Part shown: positions 1-8,437 of the stretch, piece after piece
How positions within the stretch are numbered: position 1 is the stretch's first letter
Layout of the letters: each line of letters begins with the position of its first letter
From: VAZQ01 sp035293945
GTDB taxonomy: Bacteria; Pseudomonadota; Alphaproteobacteria; Rhizobiales; Xanthobacteraceae
DNA length: 64,000 nucleotides
NCBI GenBank assembly: GCA_035293945.1
Contig: DATGLV010000027.1
Location: 25,598 to 89,597, forward strand
Reading direction: 5' to 3'
Program-made: the position numbers and the translations under genes
Notes under the pieces: model-generated
Told to the model about the DNA's origin: nothing
What the model saw: the letters and a program-made list of their open reading frames with translations, nothing else
Database searches by the model: none

Positions 1-985
1 GCCAAGCCGCACCATGCCAGAGGCCGCATAGCGCCATCGTGGCGAGCAGCGCAAAGAGAAGACGGTTGGCACGATGTCGGGGGCCGCCGATCCGCAGCCT
101 TGAGAGCGGCGTGAACACGTAGTCGCGCAAAAAGCGGGCGAGCGTCATGTGCCAGCTCTGCCAAAATTGCAGTATGCTGGTGCAACGAAACGGACCGTTA
201 AAGTTCTCCGGCAATTCGATCCCGAAGATGAGACCGAGGCCGATCGCGATGTCCGAATACCCGGCGAAGTCAAAAAAGATCTGAAAAGCGAACGCAAGCG
301 CCATCCAGGCATCGCCGGCCGGCAACGGACCGATCAGCGCGTGCGCATAGATGGGGTCTGTAGCGTCACGGAGCGGGTCGGCAATTACGACCTTTTGGAT
401 GAGCCCGAGGACGATGAATGTTACGCCGAGGACACAAGATTTCTCCCAGCCAGGTCTGAAAACCTGGCGGCCGAACTGATCCATGACCTCATTCCAGCGC
501 GCTATCGGGCCGGCTATCGCCTGCGGAAAGAAGCAAATATAGAGGGCGTAATGGGCGAGCGGATAAAGTGGCGCGCGGTTCCGTCGTAGATCAACCAAAT
601 ACATTATGTGATGGAAGGTGAAAAAGCTGATCCCAAGCGGCAGCGCCAGATGCAGCGGCGCGAAGTGCGACCCCAGCAGCAGGGATACGTTCTCTTCAAA
701 GAAATTAGCGTATTTGAATAGCCCAAGCACCGCCAGATTGGCCACAATGGCGGCGGTGATGATGATCGGACTCTTGCGTGCGGCATAAACGCGGCTCGCC
801 AGCCAATTGAACAGGATCGAGCCCAGCATCAGGGGAACGAAGCGCACATCCCAGTAGCCGTAGAAGACCAGCGAAAGTGCGATCAAGACCCAAATGCGCG
901 ACCGCGGATAATCGTCCGCAATGCGATAGATCGCAATTGCTGAGGGCAGAAACAGCAAGAGAAACGTATAACTGTTGAACAGCAT
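1..985 (-). CDS. MBOAT family O-acyltransferase (AlgI-like), 3' end cut by window edge
   Basis: The reverse strand is open from an ATG at 985 to the window edge, about 328 residues with no stop, so the C-terminus lies outside. It is a polytopic membrane protein with a hydrophobic N-terminus (MLFNSYTFLLLFLPSAIAIY). Signatures of the AlgI/DltB-type membrane-bound O-acyltransferases are present in order: FFTFHHIMYLVD near residue 125, FFDFAGYSDIAIGLG near 245, the conserved FWQSWHMTLARFLRDYV block near 285, and LWHGAAW near the edge, which carries the presumed catalytic His. Known relatives move acyl groups, often acetyl, onto extracellular polysaccharides or lipids. The acceptor cannot be told, because partner genes such as an AlgJ/AlgX-type protein would lie outside the window. 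It is transcribed divergently from the Cpx-like locus, with about 470 bp between them. Confidence 0.9.
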   Translation of the reverse strand, partial: MLFNSYTFLLLFLPSAIAIYRIADDYPRSRIWVLIALSLVFYGYWDVRFVPLMLGSILFNWLASRVYAARKSPIIITAAIVANLAVLGLFKYANFFEENVSLLLGSHFAPLHLALPLGISFFTFHHIMYLVDLRRNRAPLYPLAHYALYICFFPQAIAGPIARWNEVMDQFGRQVFRPGWEKSCVLGVTFIVLGLIQKVVIADPLRDATDPIYAHALIGPLPAGDAWMALAFAFQIFFDFAGYSDIAIGLGLIFGIELPENFNGPFRCTSILQFWQSWHMTLARFLRDYVFTPLSRLRIGGPRHRANRLLFALLATMALCGLWHGAAW

Positions 986-1228
986 TAATGGTCGACGTGA
1001 ATCTTGAAGCCGCGGCGGACCGATCCGCGGTGGCGGCAGGCCGGTACGTCTTCGCGGCGGTGGACTTTCCCCGAGCGGAGCTTAACACGCCGTGGCGGCG
1101 CCGTCCTTTACATCACCCGCAAGATTGGCCCGACAATGCCGATCCGGGCATTGCAGAGCGCGACGGGCGCTCCATCGGGCCCCGCTGGCAAAAAAACGAA
1201 TCAACAACCTGGTCGGCCTCTCGCGCAC

Positions 1229-1260
1229 AAAAAAGGCCCGGCGTGAGCTCTCGGCCGGGC
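1229..1260 (-). terminator. Rho-independent terminator, reverse strand, with no gene upstream
   Basis: Seven-base stem GCCCGGC/GCCGGGC (1236-1242 with 1254-1260), an 11-nt loop, then six A on the plus strand (1229-1234), which are a U-run when read leftward. On the reverse strand there is no credible ORF between this hairpin and the plus-strand gene starting at 1457, so it may end a short RNA. A weak reverse promoter (TTGACG, 18 bp, TATTTG) can be drawn at 1313-1284. Confidence 0.5.
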
Positions 1261-1356
1261 GCGATCCACCAGTTTCAATTTCGCAAATAGTGTGATTTGC
1301 CGGAGGGCGTCAAGCGCACTTTGAGCCGCGCCCCATGAGCCGGCCGCCGACGGCCC

Positions 1357-1371
1357 TTTACATAACTTTAC
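1357..1371. promoter_or_regulatory. CpxR-type box (TTTAC-N5-TTTAC)
   Basis: The plus strand reads TTTACATAACTTTAC, which on the other strand is GTAAA-N5-GTAAA, the published consensus of the enterobacterial CpxR box. The copies form a perfect 8-bp direct repeat (CTTTACAT at 1356-1363 and 1366-1373) with a 10-bp period, as expected for a tandem OmpR-family dimer. It ends 85 bp before a Spy/CpxP-like gene that is followed by a response regulator and kinase, which suggests autoregulation. A single half site CTTTACAT also lies at 1106-1113 upstream of the MBOAT gene. Confidence 0.6.
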
Positions 1372-1456
1372 ATGGCGCACATCCGCGAGAAAACCGCCGC
1401 TCCTAGCTTTCGCGGGCGCAGGCAAGCCCGCCTGCTGACAAGACGAGGAGCTCCGC

Positions 1457-2062
1457 ATGCCCGATCAAAGCAATGCCGATTCAAACAATAGCGCGCCCGG
1501 CTCAACTGCCGCCCCAAGCCGCCGGCGCGGTGGTCTCCTGGTGCTCGCCCTCGTCGCGGTCGCGGTCGTCGCCGGTCTCACCGGCAATATGCTGACCACG
1601 GCGTTCGGCCAGGGCTTTGCCTGGCACGTGTGGCGCGACGGCGGCTTCGCGGGCGGATTCATGAGCGGGCCGCTCACGGAGGCGCAGATCGATGATCGCA
1701 TCGACCGGGTTACCAAGCATCTGGCGATCGAGCTCGACGCCACTTCCGACCAGCAGATGAAGATCGCTTCGATCGCCAAGGCGGCGGTGACTGATTTGCT
1801 GCCCATGCGCGAAAAAGCGCAGGCCGCACGCCGCCAGGCGGTTGGGTTGTTGACTGCTCCGACCGTGGACCGCGCCGCCATCGAGAAGCTGCGCGCCGAC
1901 CAGATTGCGCTCGCCGACGCCGCCAGCAAGCGTATCGTTCAGGCCGCAGACGACGCCTCCGAGGTGCTCAATCCGGAGCAGCGGCGCAAGATCGCGGACT
2001 GGCTTGCGGTCCTCCACGAGGGGGGTGGCCCGTGGATGATGATGCGCTGGCACAACGGTTGA
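1457..2062 (+). CDS. Spy/CpxP-like periplasmic protein with N-terminal membrane anchor
   Basis: 201 residues. A short Arg-containing cytoplasmic tail is followed by one membrane segment (about residues 26-47) and then an all-helical periplasmic part. The helix beginning LTEAQIDDRIDR and the late motif VLNPEQRRKIADW match the LTxxQ-type repeats of the Spy/CpxP/CnrR superfamily of periplasmic chaperones and metal or stress sensors. An AGGAG sits about 6 bp before the ATG. It is first in a locus with an OmpR-type regulator and a kinase and has a CpxR-type box upstream, so a role as periplasmic negative modulator of that kinase, like CpxP, is likely but inferred. The Gly/Trp/Met/His-rich C-terminal tail (WMMMRWHNG) could bind metal. 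Confidence 0.8.
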   Translation: MPDQSNADSNNSAPGSTAAPSRRRGGLLVLALVAVAVVAGLTGNMLTTAFGQGFAWHVWRDGGFAGGFMSGPLTEAQIDDRIDRVTKHLAIELDATSDQQMKIASIAKAAVTDLLPMREKAQAARRQAVGLLTAPTVDRAAIEKLRADQIALADAASKRIVQAADDASEVLNPEQRRKIADWLAVLHEGGGPWMMMRWHNG

Positions 2063-2102
2063 TCCGCGCGCTGCACTGATCGAAACTGTGCGGGAAGTCG
2101 AT

Positions 2103-2134
2103 CCCGACCGGGGACGGTATTGACCCCGACCGGG
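2103..2134. repeat. Two direct copies of CCCGACCGGG, 22 bp apart
   Basis: CCCGACCGGG occurs at 2103-2112 and 2125-2134, exactly two helical turns apart, in the 139-bp gap between the Spy-like gene and the response regulator gene. Each copy is a near palindrome. It could be a second operator for the regulator-kinase pair, but no known consensus was recognised. Confidence 0.35.
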
Positions 2135-2201
2135 ATTGGCGACCTGACGCACTCATGGCCTAATCATTCACGATGATCCGTCCGCGTCGACATAGTCGTG
2201 A

Positions 2202-2894
2202 TTGAAATTGAGTGAACGCATCCTCCTTATCGAAGACGATTCCCGTCTTGCCGGCATGGTCGCGGAGTACCTCGGCAAGGCGGGCTTCCAGGTCGTCCAT
2301 GCCGAGGACGGCGCGCGCGGGATCGCGCTCCATGGGCGGGAGGCGCTCGATGCCGTCATCCTCGACTTGATGCTGCCGGACGCCGACGGCCTGGACGTCT
2401 GCCGGCAGATCCGCGGCCGTTCCGACTGCCCCATCCTGATGCTCACCGCGCGCGGCGACCCAATGGATCGCGTGGTGGGGCTCGAGATGGGTGCCGACGA
2501 TTATCTGCCCAAGCCGTTCGAGCCGCGCGAGTTGCTGGCGCGCCTGCGGGCGATCCTCCGGCGCGGGCGCGGCGGCGCAAAGCGCGACGTGCTGCGATAT
2601 GGAAAGCTCGAGATCGACCGCGGCTCACGCGAAGTCCGTCTCGACGGTGCGGCGCGTCCGCTCACCAGCTATCAGTTCGCGCTGCTGCTGGCGCTCGCCG
2701 AGCATGCCGGACGCGTCATGTCGCGCGATGCTCTCATGGATCTGGTCAAGGGCGAACAGCTCGAAGCCTTCGACCGCTCGATCGATGTGCACGTCTCGCG
2801 CATTCGCGCCGCCATCGAGGATGATCCGAAGAAGCCGCGCCGCATCATCACGGTGCGCGGCGCCGGCTATGTGTTCGCCAAAGCGCAGGATTGA
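2202..2894 (+). CDS. OmpR-family response regulator (CpxR/RstA-like)
   Basis: 230 residues. The receiver domain (about 5-118) has acidic residues D12 and D13, phosphoacceptor D55 in the LDLMLPDADG loop, T82 and K104. The C-terminal OmpR/PhoB winged helix (about 133-226) ends in the typical ITVRGAGYVFA wing. The chosen start is TTG at 2202, because the receiver begins immediately after it; a TTG at 2208 is also possible, and no strong ribosome site decides. It lies between the Spy-like gene and the kinase gene, 10 bp before the latter. With the GTAAA-N5-GTAAA box upstream of the locus, this regulator is the likely binder of that box. Confidence 0.93.
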   Translation: MKLSERILLIEDDSRLAGMVAEYLGKAGFQVVHAEDGARGIALHGREALDAVILDLMLPDADGLDVCRQIRGRSDCPILMLTARGDPMDRVVGLEMGADDYLPKPFEPRELLARLRAILRRGRGGAKRDVLRYGKLEIDRGSREVRLDGAARPLTSYQFALLLALAEHAGRVMSRDALMDLVKGEQLEAFDRSIDVHVSRIRAAIEDDPKKPRRIITVRGAGYVFAKAQD

Positions 2895-2904
2895 AAGCGT
2901 TCCC

Positions 2905-4143
2905 ATGCGGCGCCTCTATGTGCAAATCTACTTCACTATCGTGGTGAGCCTCTTTCTGGTGGTGCTCACCGCCTTGCTGGTCTGGCACTTCAGCGCCGGC
3001 GTGTTGCCGTTCGAGCAGCCATTCGAGGTCGCGGGCAACATCGTCGCCGAGCTGGTGCCGCCCGCGAATGCGCCGCGGTCGGCGCAACAGCAGGCGATTG
3101 ATCGACTGGCGCAGCATCTGGGGGGCGACCTTGCTCTCTTCGGTGCCGGCAATGATCCGATCGCCGCTGCCGGCAGGCCGCTGCCTCCGCCGCCCAACCG
3201 GCTGCATACCGGCGTCGTGATCAGGACCGGGGCCGGTCCGGCGGTTTCGATCCGCCTTCCGGACGGGCGCTGGGTGGTCGCGCGCCTTCCATTCGGAACA
3301 CGTCCGAGCTCCGCCAGGCTCGCGGTCTTCCTCGGATTGATCGCACTCGCGGTCGCGCTCGGCGCACGGCCGGTGGTGCGCCGGCTCACCGGACGGCTCG
3401 AGCGCCTGCAGCGCGGGGTGGAGTCACTCGGGGCGGGCGATCTCAGTGCCCGCGTCAAGGTCGAGGGCCGCGACGAGGTCGCACAGCTCGCACAAAGCTT
3501 CAATCAGGCGGCGGCCCGCATCGAGAATCTGGTTCAGGCACAGAAGATGCTGCTCGCCAACGCGTCGCATGAGCTGCGCACCCCGCTCACCCGCATTCGC
3601 CTCGGCCTCGAGCTGGTCCAGGCCGAGCCCAGCCGCAAGGCGGAGCTGGAGCGCGACATCGCCGAGCTCGACCAAATGGTCGACGAGATCCTCACTGTCA
3701 GCCGTCTCGATGCAACCGAGAGACTCGACGTCCACGAAGACGTCGATCTCGCCGCTTTGGCGGCCGAGGAGTGCGCGCGTTACGAGGATTGTTTGGTGCG
3801 CGGTCAGTCGGTCGTTGTCAACGGCGACCCGGCCCTCTTGCGCCGGATGATCCGCAACCTGGTTGAGAATGCGAAGCTCCATGGCAAGCCGCCGGTCCAG
3901 GTCCAGGTTGAGCGGCGCGGCAAAGAGGCCCGGCTCAGCGTGGCCGATGGCGGCGAAGTGATCGCCAAAGCGGCGCGTGAGCGGCTGTTCTCTGCGTTCC
4001 AGCGTATTCCTGAGCGCGGCGGGCCAAAAGGCACCGGCCTTGGCCTCGCGCTGGTCCGGCAGATTGCACGCCGACACGGGGGCGATGCCACTTATCAATC
4101 CGAGCGCGGCAATTGTTTCGCGGTAACACTGCCGGCAGCGTAA
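2905..4143 (+). CDS. Sensor histidine kinase, partner of the upstream OmpR-type regulator
   Basis: 412 residues from the ATG at 2905, 10 bp after the regulator gene. The N-terminal membrane segment (about 7-29) is followed by a periplasmic part of about 105 residues and a second segment (about 137-155). Then come HAMP (157-208), a HisKA domain with H222 in NASHELRTPLTR, and HATPase_c with N-box RNLVENAKLHG and G-box GTGLGLAL. The D-box reads VADGGEV instead of the usual DxGxG, a mild variant. The short periplasmic domain beside a Spy/CpxP-like gene supports an envelope-stress role like CpxA. The same frame stays open upstream inside the regulator gene, but that part overlaps a clear gene and is not coding. 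Confidence 0.92.
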   Translation: MRRLYVQIYFTIVVSLFLVVLTALLVWHFSAGVLPFEQPFEVAGNIVAELVPPANAPRSAQQQAIDRLAQHLGGDLALFGAGNDPIAAAGRPLPPPPNRLHTGVVIRTGAGPAVSIRLPDGRWVVARLPFGTRPSSARLAVFLGLIALAVALGARPVVRRLTGRLERLQRGVESLGAGDLSARVKVEGRDEVAQLAQSFNQAAARIENLVQAQKMLLANASHELRTPLTRIRLGLELVQAEPSRKAELERDIAELDQMVDEILTVSRLDATERLDVHEDVDLAALAAEECARYEDCLVRGQSVVVNGDPALLRRMIRNLVENAKLHGKPPVQVQVERRGKEARLSVADGGEVIAKAARERLFSAFQRIPERGGPKGTGLGLALVRQIARRHGGDATYQSERGNCFAVTLPAA

Positions 4144-4258
4144 AGCAGATTTCGGAGCAGGTTCTCCGACATTCGGTGGGCGAGACCACCGCATGCGCTC
4201 TCCAATCTGCCCAACCTTCGCGTGATCATCTATAGTCTCGACCCGAAGGGGGATTCAC

Positions 4259-4801
4259 GTGAGCCTGTCGGCTTGGATCAAGAAGGTGATCGGGTTGAGC
4301 AAGGCGCCGGCGAGCGCGCAGGCGGCCGCGCCAGCACCGTCGGCGCAAGCGTCGCCGTTGCCGCGCATCGACGGCGCGGCTGCGCCGGTGGAAAGCAAAC
4401 GGCCAAGCGATGGGCCGCCCCCCTGCGTCGAGCCGGACGCCAACGCAGATGCCATCACCGTTGAGCCGGTCCAGCCGATCGATATCAAGACCGAAGTTGA
4501 AATCGAGGCCGAGTCTGCCGGTCCCCCGCGTCCCGACATCGAGCCTGAGCTCGCGCCGGTGATCGAGGTCGACCCCGAAAGCCCACCGACAGCGGAAGAG
4601 ATCGACCGGCGCCGCGCTATGGTGCGCGGTTTCTTCAACGACTACTGGTCGTCGATCGAGGACAAGCCAGCGTCATTTGCCGAACGGCTGGACCATGCCG
4701 AAAGTTACATCAACGAGCGGGTGGCGGCCGGGGGCGAAGCCTGGCGCCTTGGTCCGGCAACCCGCAAACAGCTCGGGCTACCGCCGTCCAAGAACCGGTG
4801 A
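4259..4801 (+). CDS. Hypothetical protein, Ala/Pro/Glu-rich with conserved-looking C-terminus
   Basis: 180 residues from a GTG preceded by AAGGGGG. The first 20 residues are amphipathic (MSLSAWIKKVIGLSK). Residues 21-115 are low-complexity, rich in Ala, Pro, Glu and Asp, and probably disordered. The last 65 residues, from EEIDRRRAMVRGFFNDYWSS, are ordered and look like the functional unit. No signal peptide or membrane segment is visible, so it is probably cytoplasmic. It ends 2 bp from the convergent gene at 4804-5289. I do not recognise the family. Confidence 0.65.
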   Translation: MSLSAWIKKVIGLSKAPASAQAAAPAPSAQASPLPRIDGAAAPVESKRPSDGPPPCVEPDANADAITVEPVQPIDIKTEVEIEAESAGPPRPDIEPELAPVIEVDPESPPTAEEIDRRRAMVRGFFNDYWSSIEDKPASFAERLDHAESYINERVAAGGEAWRLGPATRKQLGLPPSKNR

Positions 4802-4803
4802 GC

Positions 4804-5289
4804 TTATTTGGTGGCGGCGATGACTTCGCTGATTTCAGCGAGGAATCCCAATGCGGCGGGACTGCTGCGACCGCGCCCGCTCTTGCTGACGCGCGCAACG
4901 GCGTCCTTGATGATGTCCTGGATGACAAGAGCGATCAGGTCGCTGTCACGATCGGCTTTCATCGCCGCGATGGCGAGCTGGGCATATCGACGGCCGAGAC
5001 GAACGTCATTCTCGCGCTTTCCGGTCGACTCGACATTCCAGAAGCTTTCTGGACGGACCAGGGGCTGGTCGTTGGGGCCAACCTTGACGAACGGCAGAGC
5101 CTTGGTGGCCGGCAGCGTGAAACGGCGGATTTCCTCGCCAAGCGCCTGGTCGGGCGTCGGTGCCGAATAAGCGAGGCGCAGGAATCCCGGGGAGCGCTGC
5201 GGTTTCAGCGGCCGCGGCGACCGCTGCGGCTGCTCCGGACGTTCCGATCTATCAGAATTTTTGGCCTTGGACCGAGACTTGGCCGTCAT
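4804..5289 (-). CDS. Hypothetical protein with basic N-terminal tail
   Basis: 161 residues, starting at the ATG at 5289 because AGGAGGG lies 6-7 bp upstream; the frame stays open to 5373 but that part has no ribosome site. The first 40 residues are basic and Ser/Pro/Gln-rich. The rest is a compact, probably helical domain (about 45-160) with a segment PATKALPFVKVGPND and a helical C-terminus. There are no membrane or export signals. It is convergent with the neighbouring hypothetical gene. Function unknown; codon use resembles the rest of the chromosome. Confidence 0.65.
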   Translation of the reverse strand: MTAKSRSKAKNSDRSERPEQPQRSPRPLKPQRSPGFLRLAYSAPTPDQALGEEIRRFTLPATKALPFVKVGPNDQPLVRPESFWNVESTGKRENDVRLGRRYAQLAIAAMKADRDSDLIALVIQDIIKDAVARVSKSGRGRSSPAALGFLAEISEVIAATK

Positions 5290-5373
5290 GACAAGCCCTC
5301 CTGGGCACTCCCGACGCAGCGTGGCCGTTTTCAAATCATGCGACGCTCGCCGCATACGCGACCCGCTCGCCAA

Positions 5374-5848
5374 CGCGATTGCATCGGCGATGCACAGTTA
5401 AACGAGCAAGCATCTCCGCTACGCGCGGACGCGTAACGACGCCGCCTGCGATCACAATGAGAATTGGCCCCCGCCCAACTCGACGGCGATTTCCGTCGAG
5501 CCCTTCTCATTGCATGCAATGTAGGACATTGCGGCGGCGGCGTGAACTGCTCAAAGGCTCAAAGTGGCGCGCAAACGACAATTTCGGCAATATGTGGCAA
5601 ACGAGCCACGCTCCGTTTCATTTGTGTATCTGAATTGTCACGCCATGTGATCAAACAAGATTTCAGAATCGGATTAATCAGAACAAGACTTCGTCGGAAA
5701 CTATCGGCCGCTTGGTATTTCCATGCAGCAAGCTCACCCTGATACCTCTGACCCCGCGGATGCTGAAGCGGAGCGCGCAAAGCTCCCGCCCTGTTGTTGC
5801 CGCGTTCAGCCCTCACCCAGGTGAACGGGGACGGGGTAGAGTTACTCG
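5374..5848. other. 475-bp intergenic region with a nested inverted repeat (5455-5512)
   Basis: No credible gene on either strand. It contains a nested palindrome: outer arms CAATGAGAA (5455-5463) and TTCTCATTG (5504-5512), inner arms CTCGACGG (5479-5486) and CCGTCGAG (5493-5500) with a 6-nt loop. All 17 pairs are perfect, and the 15-nt and 3-nt internal strands are unequal. No U-run follows, so it is either a structured RNA element or a DNA-level element. The remaining sequence (5520-5848) is less GC-rich and shows no clear motif. Confidence 0.5.
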
Positions 5849-6910
5849 GTGGTTAAGATGATCATTGACGACATGATCATTCGTGATCCGGTATTGCACG
5901 GTCGAAGCTTTCCGGCCGCTGCGGTGAGCCGCCGCAAGCTTTTGCGCGCGCTTGCTTCTGCAGCCTCACTGCTTGCCCTCGAAGGCTGCGCGAGCTTCGC
6001 TTCGACCGGCGAGCACCTCGATGCGTCGGACATTGCGACCAACCCCACCGTATTGGTTGCGACCAATCGCAAGCCGCTCGACGGTGCGCGCGCAAAGCCC
6101 TGGTTTGGAGGCGAGCGGTCGCAAACCCTGACGATCATGCATGCCCGGCTCACCCCGCCGGATGACGGCCGCTTCTCGCTCGCCGCGGTCGGGCTTTCGG
6201 ATTGGCAGCTCGACGGCATCGAGAAGGTGCCGCAGATCGGCGATCTGCCCGGGGTGTCGACCAACGCGCGCGACGTGCTGGTCTACGTGCACGGCTTCAA
6301 CACGACTTTCGAGACCGCAGTGCTTGATGCTGCGCGCCTGTCGGACGGAATCAGATTTCACGGCGACACGATCTGCTTCACATGGCCCTCCAAGGCCAAG
6401 CTCTTCGACTACGGCTACGACCGCGAGAGCGCGATGTGGTCGCGCGATGCGCTCGAGACCGTGCTCGACGGCCTGTTGGCAAGCCCCACGGTCGGCCGCA
6501 TCAATATCGTGGCGCACAGCATCGGCACCATGCTGACCATGGAATCGCTGCGACAACTCTATGCGCATCAAGGCGACAAGGCGGCCGGCCGGCTGGGCGC
6601 AGTGGTGTTTGCGGCCCCGGACATCGACATGGACGTGTTTTCGTCCTCGGTCGAGCGCGTCGGCCCCATCGCCCACAACATCACGGTGTTGACGGCGACG
6701 AATGATCGGGCGCTCGCACTGTCACGCTGGATGGCGGGGGGCATAACCCGCGTCGGCGCCGCCCAGAAGGCGCAGCTCGAGCAACTGGGGCTGCACGTGA
6801 TCGACGGTACGGCGGAGGGCTGGGGGGTGATCAATCACGACCTGTTTTTGTCCGACGGCCGCATTCGCGAAGCGATCCGCCGCGCCGTCGACAGCCCGAC
6901 CGGAGCGTGA
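5849..6910 (+). CDS. Alpha/beta-hydrolase lipoprotein (DUF900 type) with Tat-like signal
   Basis: 353 residues from a GTG at 5849; an ATG three codons later is equally possible. The N-terminus carries a twin-arginine-like SRRKLLRALASAAS stretch, then LALEGCAS, a lipobox with a Cys for lipid attachment. The mature part is a DUF900-type alpha/beta hydrolase: VYVHGFNTTFE is the oxyanion-region motif, AHSIG carries the presumed nucleophile Ser, and a late Asp and the His in VINHDLFL could complete the triad. It should act in the periplasm, attached to a membrane, as an esterase or lipase-like enzyme of unknown substrate. It stands alone, convergent with the binding-protein gene downstream. Confidence 0.82.
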   Translation: MVKMIIDDMIIRDPVLHGRSFPAAAVSRRKLLRALASAASLLALEGCASFASTGEHLDASDIATNPTVLVATNRKPLDGARAKPWFGGERSQTLTIMHARLTPPDDGRFSLAAVGLSDWQLDGIEKVPQIGDLPGVSTNARDVLVYVHGFNTTFETAVLDAARLSDGIRFHGDTICFTWPSKAKLFDYGYDRESAMWSRDALETVLDGLLASPTVGRINIVAHSIGTMLTMESLRQLYAHQGDKAAGRLGAVVFAAPDIDMDVFSSSVERVGPIAHNITVLTATNDRALALSRWMAGGITRVGAAQKAQLEQLGLHVIDGTAEGWGVINHDLFLSDGRIREAIRRAVDSPTGA

Positions 6911-6943
6911 CGCCAGGCTCGCGGCCATTGTAGGCGAGCGTAG

Positions 6944-6965
6944 GGCGCAATCCCTTTATTGCGCC
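6944..6965. terminator. Hairpin between convergent genes
   Basis: Perfect 8-bp arms GGCGCAAT (6944-6951) and ATTGCGCC (6958-6965) with a CCCTTT loop, 33 bp after the hydrolase stop. No long U-run follows. The core GGCGCAAT recurs near 7053-7060, so a dispersed repeat is an alternative. Confidence 0.4.
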
Positions 6966-7099
6966 AGTCCACAGTTGGCGAATTTTGCCGGCACGATGCG
7001 CTCCGATTGTCGGCTTAATCCGGTGGCCGCCCGGCATCGATCCGAAGTTTCGATCGAGATGGCGCAATAAAGCGATTGCGTCCTGCGAGCTAAACGCCG

Positions 7100-8152
7100 T
7101 CAAGGCGAAGGCGCGGCGAAAGCCTTGGTGTAGCGATCGGCGACATCGCGCGGGGTTGCGGAGATGAGCGCGATGACCTGCTCGACCGCTTCCGCCGGAA
7201 TGGGGGAGACCTCCAGGCCCGAATGATCCGCGTCGGCAAGAAACTCAGGGTCGCTCGCCAAAGCCGTGAGCGCGGCGCGTAGAATCGCGATGCGCTCAGG
7301 CGGAACGCCGGGCGGGGCAATGATCGGCCGCGCCACCTTCTTCTGGGTGAGAAACAGAGAGATGACGGCCCGATCGGAGGGCGTCTTGGCGAAGTCGAGC
7401 GCATTCGGCACGTCGGGCAATTCAGGATCGTTCTGCAATCCGCTCTGCAACAGCAGCGTGATCTTGTGATCGCGGATCCAATCCGGCTTCTGCTTCTTGA
7501 GGCTCGACCACGACCAGTCGCCGATCCCCGCCACCTCGCCGCGCTGGATGGCAAGGCCGATATCGGCCGTGCCGTTATATCCGGTCACGATCTTGAATTT
7601 CGTTCCCAGCACGGCGTTGTAGAGCCGCGGCGTCAGCTCCGGGTCGACCCCGGTATGTCCACCGACGATCAGCTCCTTGTCGAACAGATCCTGCGCGGTC
7701 TTGTGCGGGTCCGTGTACCACGCGAAGGCGACCCCGACCTCGCTCGAAAGGCTGCCGATCCAATTGAGCGTGTTGAGGTCGAAGCGCACCGCGGTCGGAT
7801 TGATGAGCCGCGTGAGCAGCATGCCGCGCTGGATGAGCGCAATGGTGAGGCCGTCGCGCGGGGCGGTGTTGGCGATGAGATTGGCGGCCGCGAGGCTGCC
7901 GGCCGCCGGCATGTTTTGCACAATGATGGTCGGATTGCCCGGGATGAACCGGCCGAAATGACGGGCAAACAGGCGCGCCACCGAATCGTAACCGCCACCC
8001 ACCGCCGCCCCGCAGATCAAGGTGATCTGTTTTCCGGCATAAAAAGGTGCTGCGGACTGTGCGGCGGCGGCGCCAGGTTGGATCATCGCCAGCAGGCTGG
8101 CAGCGATGAGCAACCGCCGCGTCCCTGAGAATGCAGTCGTGATACGATTCAT
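7100..8152 (-). CDS. Bug/TctC-family periplasmic solute-binding protein
   Basis: 350 residues. The start is the ATG at 8152, because a clean signal peptide follows (MNRITTAFSGTRRLLIAASL up to about AAAAQ). The mature protein carries the family landmarks: FYAGKQITLICG, then the GGGYDSVARLFARHFGRFIPG block, VQNMPAAGSLAAAN, and a late PPGVPPERIAILRAAL. Such proteins bind small organic anions, often aromatic or dicarboxylic acids, in the periplasm for tripartite tricarboxylate transporters, or act as free sensors. No TctA or TctB membrane gene is in the window. It is divergent from the enoyl-CoA hydratase gene across 285 bp, so a link to the adjacent catabolic run is plausible but inferred. Confidence 0.88.
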   Translation of the reverse strand: MNRITTAFSGTRRLLIAASLLAMIQPGAAAAQSAAPFYAGKQITLICGAAVGGGYDSVARLFARHFGRFIPGNPTIIVQNMPAAGSLAAANLIANTAPRDGLTIALIQRGMLLTRLINPTAVRFDLNTLNWIGSLSSEVGVAFAWYTDPHKTAQDLFDKELIVGGHTGVDPELTPRLYNAVLGTKFKIVTGYNGTADIGLAIQRGEVAGIGDWSWSSLKKQKPDWIRDHKITLLLQSGLQNDPELPDVPNALDFAKTPSDRAVISLFLTQKKVARPIIAPPGVPPERIAILRAALTALASDPEFLADADHSGLEVSPIPAEAVEQVIALISATPRDVADRYTKAFAAPSP

Positions 8153-8437
8153 GACACTGCTCACGAAATCGGCTTGATCGGTCGTTGACAATAGACCGCA
8201 AGCCCTTCGGTGCTCCCGCGCAGCAAGTCGCACGCGCGAACGCATGCGATCATATTGCCGCGCCTGTGCCTTCAAAGCCAGCCATCCCGGTAGATGGTCA
8301 ATGTCACAGCCGATCCCGCGGGTCTCGGCCCCGCGATATTTCTTCTATTTTTCCCCAAGCAATTCATTCTTCGGGCTAGTGTGGTCTCGTCGCCTGTCCG
8401 GCCCGATGGAGCCGTGCAATCAAACATCGAGGTAGGA

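Noticed and set aside
2491..2904. N-terminal extension of the Cpx-like kinase from 2491
   Set aside because: It overlaps the response regulator gene in another frame and has Ser/Arg-rich shadow composition. The ATG at 2905 starts the first membrane helix.
4259..5289. Toxin-antitoxin pair from two adjacent small genes
   Set aside because: The genes are convergent, 160-180 codons long, and show no toxin or antitoxin motif.
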